From assembly GCF_045629565.1 (NCBI RefSeq), contig NZ_JAZQRL010000069.1:22836-86835 (forward strand): a stretch of DNA of 64,000 nt, in the 5' to 3' direction. The notes under the pieces were generated by a model. That model ran no database searches, was not told the origin of the DNA, and worked only from the letters and a program-made list of their open reading frames with translations. Below, piece by piece: positions 35,916-44,673 of the stretch (within the stretch, counting starts at the first letter, position 1; every line of letters starts with the position of its first letter). Made by a program: the position numbers and the translations under genes. The DNA is from Arcticibacter sp045629565. Lineage in GTDB: Bacteria; Bacteroidota; Bacteroidia; Sphingobacteriales; Sphingobacteriaceae.

Positions 35916-37234
35916 TACTTCTCCATTTTATTATAAAGGGTAGTTCTGTCGATATTTAGCAGTTTTGCTGCCTGGGTTTTATTGTAACGAACCTTCCTGA
36001 GTGTTTCCTTTATCAGCTCTTTTTCATTGGCCTCGTTCAGCGCTTTCAGATCAGTGCCTGATGGTTTGGGAACCTGATTGAGGGAGGCGATCATTTCATC
36101 CGGCAGGGACTCGATGCCCGCTTCTTCGCCGCGTGTTAGCAATACCATTCGCTTGATCACGTTTTTGAGTTCACGGAGGTTGCCGGGCCAGTCGTAGGTC
36201 TGAAAAATAGTTGCGACTTCTGTTGAAAGGGTCTTTACATTTCTGTCGAGCTCGGCATTTGCGAGATGGATAAAGTGGTATAAAAACACCTGCAGGTCGC
36301 TTTCACGGTTTCGAAGTGCCGGGACATGAATCTTGAATTCGTTCAGCCTGTGATAGAGATCTTCCCGGAATTCGCCGCGGGAAACGCTGTTGAGCAGATC
36401 ATCGTTGGTAGCTGCAATGATCCGGACGTCTACCTTTATCTGTTTGTTGCTTCCGATCGGCTGGATCACGCGTTCCTGTATGGCACGTAACAGCTGGATC
36501 TGCACTTCATAGCTTAAGTTTCCGATCTCATCGAGGAACAGGGTGCCGCCATCAGCAACTTCAAATTGTCCTTTTTTATCCAGTAAAGCCCCGGTGAAAG
36601 CACCTTTGACATGCCCGAACAATTCGCTTGCAGACAATTCTCTTGACAAAGATCCGCAGTCTATAGCTACAAAGGGACGTTCGGCCCTTTTACTTGCCTT
36701 ATGGATGGAATTAGCTACGTATTCTTTTCCGGTACCACTTTCTCCCTGAATGATGACCGACATATCTGTAGGTCCCACCAGTTCAATGTAGTTCTGGAGT
36801 TTTTTGGATTCGAGACTGCTCCCTTGTATGAAGGTGGAGGTTTCTGCTTTCTTTTGTGCAGCAGGAGCGCTTTGCCTCCGATTTAAAGCCTCATTGAGAA
36901 CCATCTCGAGCTCGTCGGGATTGACGGGTTTGGTGATGAAATCGTATGCGCCTGAGCGTATCGCCCTGACAGCGGTTCTCACATCGTGGAAGCTGGTCAT
37001 TATAATCGACGGTATATTGGGATTTTTCTCGCGGGCAGCGGTCATTACCTCCAGTCCGTTGCCGTCAGGAAGGCGGTAATCCAGCAACAGAAGATCATAC
37101 GAATTCTGCTCGAGGGATTTTTGACTGGTTTTTAGCGTATGGCATACCTGTACGTTATGGCCTTTTTTTTTCAAAAAGTTTTCGAGAATGAGAGAGAAGG
37201 TAGTATCGTCCTCCACTAATAGTATGTTTGCCAT
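35903..37234 (-). CDS. Sigma-54-dependent response regulator (NtrC family)
   Basis: A 443-aa regulator from ATG 37234 (the frame extends to 37276). Receiver: ILLVEDDTTFS, phospho-Asp in LLLLDYRLPDGNG, FITKPV. AAA+ domain: Walker A GESGTGKEYVANSIH, sigma-54 contact loop GAFTGALLDKKG, Walker B GGTLFLDEIG, and R-finger region FREDLYHRL. C-terminal Fis-type HTH: KTQAAKLLNIDRTTLYNKM. It activates RpoN promoters on phosphorylation. Its 3' end overlaps the convergent hybrid kinase, whose HPt domain may be the phosphodonor (inference). Confidence 0.96.
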   Translation of the reverse strand: MANILLVEDDTTFSLILENFLKKKGHNVQVCHTLKTSQKSLEQNSYDLLLLDYRLPDGNGLEVMTAAREKNPNIPSIIMTSFHDVRTAVRAIRSGAYDFITKPVNPDELEMVLNEALNRRQSAPAAQKKAETSTFIQGSSLESKKLQNYIELVGPTDMSVIIQGESGTGKEYVANSIHKASKRAERPFVAIDCGSLSRELSASELFGHVKGAFTGALLDKKGQFEVADGGTLFLDEIGNLSYEVQIQLLRAIQERVIQPIGSNKQIKVDVRIIAATNDDLLNSVSRGEFREDLYHRLNEFKIHVPALRNRESDLQVFLYHFIHLANAELDRNVKTLSTEVATIFQTYDWPGNLRELKNVIKRMVLLTRGEEAGIESLPDEMIASLNQVPKPSGTDLKALNEANEKELIKETLRKVRYNKTQAAKLLNIDRTTLYNKMEKYQIE

Positions 37235-37307
37235 AATGTGAGCGTCGATTGATGTGCTATTTGACAAAAATAACAAAAGTGGGGGTTACTGCTATGAAAT
37301 TGTTAAT

Positions 37308-37338
37308 AAAAGGGCACAGAATGAGATATTCTGTGCCC
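37308..37338 (-). terminator. Terminator after the four-helix-bundle gene
   Basis: Minus strand stem GGGCACAGAAT / ATTCTGTGCCC (11 bp) with a 5-base loop, followed by TTTT and an AT-rich stretch, 28 bp beyond the stop at 37366. Confidence 0.75.
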
Positions 37339-37365
37339 GGTGTTGGGTTAATCAAGATTAAAAGA

Positions 37366-37824
37366 TCAGGAAGAGTACTGAGTCTTAAGTGATTCTATGT
37401 TTTTTATGCAGTCGGAAATTCCGTTGCGCTGCTCTCCCAGAATCTCAACGATTTCCGGGCTGATTCCATCATCCTGCAATTCTTTGTCATAGGATTCAAG
37501 TGCTGATTGTTCGCCGGTAAGGCAGGCACTTAGAATAGCTTTGTCGTCGTTTTTGGTAAATGCCGTTTTGATATCCATCCATACTCTGTGCAATGCGCCA
37601 ACCGGCCCTCCGGTATCGTTATCCGGGTCGCCGCCAAGTTGATGAATTGCTTTTTTTAGCTGCATCTCATACTCCGCACGCTGAATGGAGTACATGGAAA
37701 AAAGTGTCTTAAGCTCAGGAGAATCGGTATCTTCCGCTGCGGTTTTATAACCTTCTTTGCCATCATTGCAGATGGACAACAGATGTTTAAGATTTGCTAT
37801 TGATTTTTCATTTTGGTTTTCCAT
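37366..37824 (-). CDS. PA2169-type four-helix-bundle protein (DUF2383)
   Basis: A 152-aa cytoplasmic protein from ATG 37824 (an unlikely extension reaches 37959). It has the helical, ferritin-like pattern of DUF2383: LKHLLSICNDGKEGYKTAAED, LFSMYSIQRAEYEMQLKKAI, GALHRVWMDIKTAF and LTGEQSALESYDKELQ. The family is stress-associated and of unknown function. It is divergent from the CHASE3 hybrid kinase with about 105 bp between starts. Confidence 0.88.
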   Translation of the reverse strand: MENQNEKSIANLKHLLSICNDGKEGYKTAAEDTDSPELKTLFSMYSIQRAEYEMQLKKAIHQLGGDPDNDTGGPVGALHRVWMDIKTAFTKNDDKAILSACLTGEQSALESYDKELQDDGISPEIVEILGEQRNGISDCIKNIESLKTQYSS

Positions 37825-37929
37825 CGTATTGATTTGAGTGATAATAGTTTTACACACAACAGTGGCGGAGACAAAGAGTTTTGGTTTGGTAATTGAAATA
37901 CTATCTTTATTCCTTGTATTCATTAGCTC

Positions 37930-40900
37930 ATGTTTAAGAAACTTTCCTTTCAGCAACAAGTTCTTACCGGATTTATATCAACCCTTGTTATTCTTTTTTT
38001 CGTGGCGATCCTGTCTTACGTGAGTATGGAAGATCAAAAGGAGGATGCAGAATGGTTGCGTCATACCAGCCGTGTGTTTCAGGTAAACGAGTTGATTGTG
38101 TCTCAGGTAACCACCGCTGAGAGTGCCCAGCGTGGTTACGTTTTAACCGGGATTAAAAGCTTACGGGTTCAGTACAAGCGCAGTTCGGTGTTGATCATTC
38201 CTTCCATTGAGCAGCTAAGGGGTATGGTTACAGATAATCCTGAACAGGTAAGGAATGTTGATTCTCTGTATTATTACGCCACGCTTAAGATAGGTGATAT
38301 GGAGGCGATAATTGCTGCGCATGAAGCAGGTAGGTTAGCCAGGGGGGCAGAAATGAATGAGCAGTTCCACTCTGCCAAAGTCCATATGGACGCAGTGAGG
38401 GAATATACTAAGAGAATATCGGGGATAGAGGAACGCCTGATGCGTGAGCGCGAGAATGCTTCGACGAATAGTATGCGACGAACCGTGGTTATTGTGTTGG
38501 GTGGTTGCTTTGTTGTACTTGGGCTCTTGCTGGTGTTGTTCCGCTACATCAAGACTACTTTCAGGCGGCAGAAGCAGATTGAGGCTTCTGTTAGGGAAGC
38601 GAATGCCAAGTTGAACAAAATTGGGGAGGAGAACAACAAGAAGAACTGGCTGCTAAGCGGATCGGAGCGTATCGAAGTCTGTATGCGGGGTATGCAGAAT
38701 GTGGAGGAACTGGCTGAGAACGTTATAGAAGAACTAGCGGAGTACAGCTGTGCGCAGGTTGGTTCGTTTTATCTGATCCATGAAGATACTTTGCGGCTGG
38801 CGGGGGCTTATGCTTATCCTAAGCATCATGCTGCGCAGAAGGTAGGTGAAGGCTTGCTTGGCCAGGTAGCGCTGTCAAAAAAGGGCGTAGTGATTAGCGA
38901 TATTAAGGAAGATCAGTTGTCTATTCGCATTGGAGTCGGAAAGATCAATCTCCGGTCGCTGGTTATTCAGCCGGTATTGTTCGAAGATGAACTTATCGGA
39001 ATTATTGAAATCGGCTTCAGCGAAGAAGTTACGCCGTTAAAGCTGGAATTTATCCGACAAATAGTGGACGGGGTAGGTGTCGCTATGAATACTGCGCAAT
39101 CCAGAAGCCAGCTGAAGGTTCTCTATGAGCAGACCAGTTATCAGTCAGAGCAGCTTGAAGTGCAGACAGAGGAGCTGATGGCGGCAAATGAGGAGCTTAT
39201 AAAAAAGACTCAGCAACTGCAGGTTTCGGAGGAGGAGCTGCGTGTGCAGCAGGAGGAGCTACGGCAGACCAATGCTGAACTCGAAGAAAAGGCGGGTATG
39301 CTCAAAGAGAGAAACTATGCTGTAGAGTTGGCCAATGAGGCGATCAAGATTAAGGCTAAAGAGCTGGAGCAAAGTAGCAAGTATAAGTCGGAATTTCTGG
39401 CGAATATGAGCCATGAACTGAGAACGCCGCTTAACAGTATTCTGATTTTGGCTAAAATACTAAGTGAGGATAAGCAAAAGACGCTGACGTCTGATCAGGT
39501 GCGCTATGCGAGTGTAATACATAATGCGGGAACCGATCTGTTGAATCTGATCAATGATATTCTGGACTTGTCTAAAATTGAGTCGGGTAAATTGGATATT
39601 CAATGGGAAGAAGTGAAAACTGAGGACTTGAAGTACGATTTGCAACAGCTGTTCAACCATGTTGCAGCTTCGAAAAGGATAGATTTCGTATTTGATATCG
39701 ATCAGGATGCACCGATACTGTTTATCTCTGATAAGCAACGCGTAGAACAGATAATGAAAAATCTTCTGTCAAACGCTTTTAAGTTTACTTCTGAAGGAGG
39801 CCGGGTGAGTGTGGACGTTTCGATCGCTTCAAAAGGTGAGAAGTTTAAAAACGATGTGCTTCGTTCAGATGAAATAGGTGCTATGCGCTTCCGTGTTTGT
39901 GATACCGGTATTGGTATGACCAGAGAGCAGCAGAGTATCGTATTTGAAGCGTTTCAGCAGGCCGACGGTTCTATCAGCAGGAAGCATGGAGGTACAGGCT
40001 TGGGGCTCTCCATCTGCAGGGAGCTTTGTAACTTATTAGGGGGAGAGATGAAGGTGGAGAGCGAACCTAACCAGGGCAGCATTTTTACGCTTTACCTGCC
40101 GGTTTCCGGCAATGACATACAACCGTCACCAATCCTGACAGAGGAGACGACTCGTTTTGAGCGCTCGGGAGAAATTACGCAGTTTCCGAAGCCCGAGCAT
40201 ATTATGACTACCCATTCCGGTCAGACACCCAGGCTTCTCATTGTTGAAGATGACATCTCTTTTTCAGAGATTCTGGAAGATTATGCCCGCGAACGCGGAT
40301 TTGAGCCCATGGTTGCTTATAGTGGAACTAATGGCTTGCGTATGGCCCGTGAGTATCAACCGGACGCTATTGTTCTGGATATCATGCTGCCGGGTATGGA
40401 CGGTTGGACGGTTCTAAAAGAATTGAAGAATGACCAGTCCACGAAATGGATTCCTGTGCATTTAATGTCTGCTCGTGACGAATCAAATTTTAAAGCCAGG
40501 CAGGAGGGAGCAATCGGATTTCTTCGAAAGCCGATTGGTAAAGACCAGCTGGACCAAGCCTTTGACGTTTTGCTAAACAGTAGCGGGCTGCTAAAGCTGA
40601 AGCGGGTGCTGCTAGTGGAGGATGTTCAGGTGCAAAGTGATGCATTGACAGCGGTCCTGGTGGCAAAAAGTATAGAGGTTAAGCAGGCATTCAACGGAGA
40701 GCAGGCAATTAAAATACTGGAAAACGATGGGGATTTTGATTGTTTGATTCTTGATCTGCACTTGCCTGATATGTCGGGTGTGGAGCTTCTGAAAAGAATA
40801 AAAGCGAATGAGCGGCTTACGGAGATTCCGGTCGTTATTAATACAGCGATGGAACTTGACAAGGAAACTATGGGCGTAGTGATGAAGCATACGAACGCGA

Positions 40901-41418
40901 TGGTCCTCAAGAGCGCGAAGTCAAATGACCGTATTTTGGATGAGGTAAACTTGTTTATGCATAAAGTCAGAACTAAAGACAAGGCGACGGCATCAACGCA
41001 TTCATCTGGCGACCTTCTTAAAAATAGCTCTACGCTGGAGAAAACGTTGTCGGGTAAGCGGGTGCTGATTGCGGATGACGATATGCGGAATGTGTTTGCA
41101 CTGTCTACGGCCATACAAGCTTATGACATGCATGTGGAAATTGCTTCAAATGGTATCGAGGTCTTGAAGAAGCTGGATGAAATACCGGATATAGATATGG
41201 TTTTGATGGACATCATGATGCCCCAGATGGATGGGTATGAGGCGATGCAGGAGGTGCGTAAGAAGCGCCAGTATCAAAGTCTGCCCATCATTGCGCTGAC
41301 AGCGAAGGCGATGAAGAGTGATAGGGAAAAGTGCCTGGAAGCAGGCGCTAATGACTATATCTCCAAACCGGTTGAAATGGACAAACTTTTGTCTATGATG
41401 CGTGTTTGGTTAAGCTAG
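37930..41418 (+). CDS. CHASE3-GAF hybrid sensor histidine kinase with three receiver domains
   Basis: A 1162-aa protein. TM1 about 11-30, CHASE3-type sensor (about 35-185; VTTAESAQRGYVLTG is typical), TM2 about 186-208, GAF (about 245-395), a long coiled coil (about 400-490), HisKA FLANMSHELRTPLNSI (about 492-505), HATPase with NLLSNAFKF, DTGIGM, GTGLGLSI (to about 720), then three receivers: about 768-880 (VEDDIS, VLDIMLPGMDGW), 893-1005 (VEDVQV, ILDLHLPDMSG) and 1040-1158 (ADDDMR, LMDIMMPQMDGY). This is the barA/luminide-like hybrid layout of Bacteroidota. It is first in a four-gene cluster with CheR, CheB and another hybrid kinase; the CheR ATG follows 3 bp after its stop. Confidence 0.93.
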   Translation: MFKKLSFQQQVLTGFISTLVILFFVAILSYVSMEDQKEDAEWLRHTSRVFQVNELIVSQVTTAESAQRGYVLTGIKSLRVQYKRSSVLIIPSIEQLRGMVTDNPEQVRNVDSLYYYATLKIGDMEAIIAAHEAGRLARGAEMNEQFHSAKVHMDAVREYTKRISGIEERLMRERENASTNSMRRTVVIVLGGCFVVLGLLLVLFRYIKTTFRRQKQIEASVREANAKLNKIGEENNKKNWLLSGSERIEVCMRGMQNVEELAENVIEELAEYSCAQVGSFYLIHEDTLRLAGAYAYPKHHAAQKVGEGLLGQVALSKKGVVISDIKEDQLSIRIGVGKINLRSLVIQPVLFEDELIGIIEIGFSEEVTPLKLEFIRQIVDGVGVAMNTAQSRSQLKVLYEQTSYQSEQLEVQTEELMAANEELIKKTQQLQVSEEELRVQQEELRQTNAELEEKAGMLKERNYAVELANEAIKIKAKELEQSSKYKSEFLANMSHELRTPLNSILILAKILSEDKQKTLTSDQVRYASVIHNAGTDLLNLINDILDLSKIESGKLDIQWEEVKTEDLKYDLQQLFNHVAASKRIDFVFDIDQDAPILFISDKQRVEQIMKNLLSNAFKFTSEGGRVSVDVSIASKGEKFKNDVLRSDEIGAMRFRVCDTGIGMTREQQSIVFEAFQQADGSISRKHGGTGLGLSICRELCNLLGGEMKVESEPNQGSIFTLYLPVSGNDIQPSPILTEETTRFERSGEITQFPKPEHIMTTHSGQTPRLLIVEDDISFSEILEDYARERGFEPMVAYSGTNGLRMAREYQPDAIVLDIMLPGMDGWTVLKELKNDQSTKWIPVHLMSARDESNFKARQEGAIGFLRKPIGKDQLDQAFDVLLNSSGLLKLKRVLLVEDVQVQSDALTAVLVAKSIEVKQAFNGEQAIKILENDGDFDCLILDLHLPDMSGVELLKRIKANERLTEIPVVINTAMELDKETMGVVMKHTNAMVLKSAKSNDRILDEVNLFMHKVRTKDKATASTHSSGDLLKNSSTLEKTLSGKRVLIADDDMRNVFALSTAIQAYDMHVEIASNGIEVLKKLDEIPDIDMVLMDIMMPQMDGYEAMQEVRKKRQYQSLPIIALTAKAMKSDREKCLEAGANDYISKPVEMDKLLSMMRVWLS

Positions 41419-41420
41419 AT

Positions 41421-42248
41421 ATGTCAGTTGTGCAGGAACGGATTTCTTATGAGGAGCTTGAAGAACTGATTTCCTGGATTAATCATATCCATGGATTTGA
41501 TTTCAGTGGTTACTCGAGAGCTTCTCTGAAACGGCGGGTTACCCGGATCATGGATATCTACGGCCTCGACCTTTTTGATCTGAAAGGGATGTTAGTTAAT
41601 GATCATCTCTTTTTTGAGGAATTTGTTGTTCAGATTACGGTGAATGTGACGGAAATGTTCCGTGATCCTTCGTTTTTCAGGTTGGTAAGAGAAAAGGTGA
41701 TTCCCTACCTAACATCGTTTCCTCGCGTAAAGGTGTGGAACGCGGGCTGCTCAACCGGAGAGGAACTGTATTCTTTTGCAATTTTGCTGAAGCTGGAGGG
41801 TCTGCTGGAACGTTCGTTCTTGTATGGTACGGATATAAATCCAAGAGTTTTGGAAAAGGCGAAAGCCGGAGTTTATCCCCTTTCGAATATGAAAAAGTAT
41901 TCAGAAAATTATTTGAATACCGGTTACTCCGGCTCTCTGGTGGATTTTTATGTGGCTCAATATGACGCTGCTGCGATTAGTAACGAGCTTAAAAAGAATA
42001 CGCTGTTTTCGGTGCATAATCTTGTGTCTGACAGGGTGTTCAATGAGTTTCAAGTGGTTTCGTGCCGAAACGTTCTGATCTATTTTAATACTGATCTGCA
42101 AAAACGTGTGCTTCAGTTGTTTTATGACAGCTTATGTCCGTTTGGTTTTCTCTGTCTGGGTGCTAAAGAATCGTTGAGGGCTTTTGACATGACAGGCAGG
42201 TTCAGGATAGTTGATAAATTCGAAAACTTATATCAGAAAATTGGCTAA
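41421..42248 (+). CDS. CheR-type protein-glutamate methyltransferase
   Basis: A 275-aa CheR-like SAM methyltransferase from ATG 41421. N-terminal helical domain (GFDFSGYSRASLKRRVTRIM), then the SAM fold: VTEMFRDPSFFRLVREKVIPYL, VKVWNAGCSTGEELYSFAI (SAM motif), YGTDINPRVLEKAKAG and VVSCRNVLIYF. There are no TPR repeats. With no CheA/CheW/MCP/flagellar genes nearby it probably tunes the linked hybrid kinases rather than chemotaxis. CheB starts inside its 3' end. Confidence 0.93.
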   Translation: MSVVQERISYEELEELISWINHIHGFDFSGYSRASLKRRVTRIMDIYGLDLFDLKGMLVNDHLFFEEFVVQITVNVTEMFRDPSFFRLVREKVIPYLTSFPRVKVWNAGCSTGEELYSFAILLKLEGLLERSFLYGTDINPRVLEKAKAGVYPLSNMKKYSENYLNTGYSGSLVDFYVAQYDAAAISNELKKNTLFSVHNLVSDRVFNEFQVVSCRNVLIYFNTDLQKRVLQLFYDSLCPFGFLCLGAKESLRAFDMTGRFRIVDKFENLYQKIG

Positions 42249-42867
42249 CTGGGATCATAATGTATTAGAGAAAGCTGCCAGGGCAAAGGTTCTGTTGCTG
42301 GGAGGCTCTGCGGGAAGTTCGAAGCTGATATTTAACTTGATCGAGCAGCTTCCCCCAGATTTTCCATTGCCCATAATCGTTATCATGCATAGAAGCAGGA
42401 GTTTTAAGTCGGATATAGAGATATTGCTGGATAGCAAATCGGCACTATCGGTATGCCTGGCTGGGGATAAGACAAAATTGAGGCATGGATATGTATACTT
42501 TGCACCTCCCGATTATCATTTACTTCTGGAGCCGGACGAAACCTTTACGCTGGATTATTCTGAGCCGGTGCATTTCTCAAGGCCATCAATCGACTCAACG
42601 TTTATTAGCGTGTCTGATGTGTATCAGGACCGGGTCGTCGCGGTGCTATTATCCGGCGCAAACGCTGACGGTTCGGAAGGGCTGTGTTATATTCAGGCAA
42701 GGAACGGTGTGGCAATAATACAAGATCCGGCGGACGCAGAGGTCAAGGCGATGCCTGAATCTGCAATATCATTGTGCAAAGATGCTTTGATATTGACTGA
42801 TGAAAGTATCTTTGCCTTTATAAAGGGCATCATAAAAGAACAGTATTTTCAAAATGGATCATCTTAA
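42241..42867 (+). CDS. CheB-type methylesterase domain protein (no receiver)
   Basis: About 208 aa with the CheB catalytic core only: Ser in LLLGGSAGSSK, His in IVIMHRSRSF, Asp in LLSGANADGSEG, matching the Ser-His-Asp triad. The start is uncertain because there is no ATG: TTG at 42241 (8-bp overlap with CheR) is preferred; TTG at 42211 would add 10 residues. The N-terminal receiver of classical CheB is missing, so activity would have to be controlled by a partner, plausibly the adjacent hybrid kinases. The end overlaps the next kinase gene by 14 bp. Confidence 0.88.
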   Translation: MANWDHNVLEKAARAKVLLLGGSAGSSKLIFNLIEQLPPDFPLPIIVIMHRSRSFKSDIEILLDSKSALSVCLAGDKTKLRHGYVYFAPPDYHLLLEPDETFTLDYSEPVHFSRPSIDSTFISVSDVYQDRVVAVLLSGANADGSEGLCYIQARNGVAIIQDPADAEVKAMPESAISLCKDALILTDESIFAFIKGIIKEQYFQNGSS

Positions 42868-44443
42868 GCTTTTAATCGTAGACGACAGACAGGAGAACAT
42901 AGTGGCTCTGGAAGCACTTCTTGATCGTAACGATATAGAAATTGTTACCACAACATCTCCTAATGAAGCGCTTAAGATTTGCTGGGAACAGGATATCTCA
43001 GTTGCCTTGGTCGACGTTCAAATGCCCGAAATGGATGGATTTGAACTGGTGGAAATACTGAAAGGGAACCCGCGAACCCGGGAGATCCTGGTGATTTTCG
43101 TGACGGCCATCTCTATGGAAATGAAATATGCAGTGAAGGGCCTGTCTGTTGGTGCGGTAGATTATTTGTTTAAACCTCTGGATCCCTACGTAACGGCGGC
43201 GAAAGTCGATTCGTTTATTCAGATTGTACGATCGCAGCGAGAAATTAAGCGCAAGAACGAAGAACTGAGGAATTTCCAGCAGGAACTGATAGCGGCAAAG
43301 GAGCAGGCAGAGCAGGGAAGGAGGATAAAAGAGACATTTCTGGCAAACATGAGCCATGAGATACGTACGCCTATAAATGGAATCCAGGGGATCGTGCATC
43401 TGCTGGAGAATACCGAACTTGACGCAGAGCAGAGCAAGATGGTAAACTTGCTGAAAATCTCAAGTGAGTCCTTATTAGGTATTATAAACGATGTTCTGGA
43501 CATCTCGAAAATAGAATCGGGTAAATTTAAGATCGTACGGACTGAAGGAAGCATAAGAAACCTGGTTTCTTCGGTGATCGGCCTGCTGCAATTTAAGGCG
43601 CAGGAGAGGGGTATTGACCTTGTTGTCCATATAGATTCTGCCGTGCCGGCCGTGGTGCTTGTTGACGGTTTAAGATTGAATCAAATCCTGCTAAATTTGG
43701 TAGGTAATGCCATTAAGTTTACTGATGAAGGGTCGGTAAAGTTAAGTGTGACGCAGATTCAGACAAAGGGTAACCTGGTGCAGATCGAGTTCAGTGTGCA
43801 GGATACGGGTATTGGTATTGAAAAAGAAAGGTTTGAAAAAATTTTTGAAACGTTTGAGCAAGCGGCGAGTGATACGGCACATCAGTACGGCGGAACCGGT
43901 CTCGGGCTAGCAATAGTTAAGAAACTGGCGGAATTGAAGGGTGGAGAAATCAGTTTGGAAAGTGAACCCCATAAGGGAACGACCTTTGCTTTCAGGAATT
44001 GGTTTCAGGTGGTAGGAACTTCAGCCGAAAAGTCTGTTAAGAGCATCGGGGAATTGCCGCCGCTTCATGGCATGAGAATACTTGTTGCAGAAGATAATGC
44101 TATTAATCAATTCATGATCAAAAAAGTACTGCAACGCTGGTCTATTGATGTAGACATTGTTGAAAATGGAGAACTCGCACTCGAAAAACTGAAGAATGGT
44201 CGATATGATCTGGTTCTGATGGACACTAATATGCCTGTGATGGGCGGATTTGAGGCGATAAAAAGAATCCGGAAGGAGCTGCCATCGAATGTGAAGGATA
44301 TTCCGGTCATTACTCTTTCTGCGGCAGTGCTGGATGAAGATCAAAAAAAAGCTATGGAGGCCGGCGCAAATGATGTTGTGGCTAAGCCGTTCGATCTTAA
44401 TGTGTTACATCATAAGATCACCAGATGGTCTGGTTGCCTTTAA
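42854..44443 (+). CDS. Cytosolic REC-HisKA-HATPase-REC hybrid histidine kinase
   Basis: A 529-aa soluble kinase without TM segments. N-terminal receiver (about 5-120: LLIVDDRQENIVALEALL, VALVDVQMPEMDGF, LFKPLD), a coiled coil (about 125-165), HisKA FLANMSHEIRTPINGI (about 168-183), HATPase (NLVGNAIKF, DTGIGIE, GTGLGLAI; to about 385), C-terminal receiver (about 408-525: VAEDNAINQFMI, LMDTNMPVMGGF, AKPFD). It starts 14 bp inside CheB, so it is translationally coupled. The receiver-first layout suggests it is itself driven by phosphate from an upstream kinase such as the CHASE3 protein. Confidence 0.93.
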   Translation: MDHLKLLIVDDRQENIVALEALLDRNDIEIVTTTSPNEALKICWEQDISVALVDVQMPEMDGFELVEILKGNPRTREILVIFVTAISMEMKYAVKGLSVGAVDYLFKPLDPYVTAAKVDSFIQIVRSQREIKRKNEELRNFQQELIAAKEQAEQGRRIKETFLANMSHEIRTPINGIQGIVHLLENTELDAEQSKMVNLLKISSESLLGIINDVLDISKIESGKFKIVRTEGSIRNLVSSVIGLLQFKAQERGIDLVVHIDSAVPAVVLVDGLRLNQILLNLVGNAIKFTDEGSVKLSVTQIQTKGNLVQIEFSVQDTGIGIEKERFEKIFETFEQAASDTAHQYGGTGLGLAIVKKLAELKGGEISLESEPHKGTTFAFRNWFQVVGTSAEKSVKSIGELPPLHGMRILVAEDNAINQFMIKKVLQRWSIDVDIVENGELALEKLKNGRYDLVLMDTNMPVMGGFEAIKRIRKELPSNVKDIPVITLSAAVLDEDQKKAMEAGANDVVAKPFDLNVLHHKITRWSGCL

Positions 44444-44471
44444 AAAAAAGATATAATTTCTTTCAAATTCG

Positions 44472-44502
44472 TTTGGAATATTGAAAATAAAAGCTACTTT
44501 TG
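44472..44502 (+). promoter_or_regulatory. Promoter of tRNA-Leu
   Basis: TTTG (44472-44475), a 19-bp spacer and TACTTTTG (44495-44502): a full match to the Bacteroidota -33/-7 consensus, 26 bp before the tRNA. Confidence 0.75.
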
Positions 44503-44528
44503 CATTCCAAATTTAATGAAACCCAAGC

Positions 44529-44610
44529 GCGGAAGTGGCGTAATTGGTAGCCGCACCAGACTTAGGATCTGGCGCTGAGAGGCGTGGGGGTTCGAGTCCC
44601 TTCTTCCGCA
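44529..44610 (+). tRNA. tRNA-Leu (anticodon TAG)
   Basis: 82 nt with acceptor arms GCGGAAG / CTTCCGC, an anticodon stem CCAGA / TCTGG with loop CTTAGGA (anticodon TAG, reads CTA), a long class II variable arm, and T-loop GGTTCGAGTCC. CCA is not encoded. A strong promoter precedes it and an intrinsic terminator follows. Confidence 0.97.
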
Positions 44611-44614
44611 CATG

Positions 44615-44644
44615 ATTCCCCCCGCTAAAACGGGGGGAATTTTT
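44615..44644 (+). terminator. Intrinsic terminator of tRNA-Leu
   Basis: Stem attccccccg / cggggggaat (10 bp), loop of 6, followed by a T-run, starting 5 nt after the tRNA. Confidence 0.9.
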
Positions 44645-44673
44645 GTATAATACTAACGGTAAATAATTAGAAC

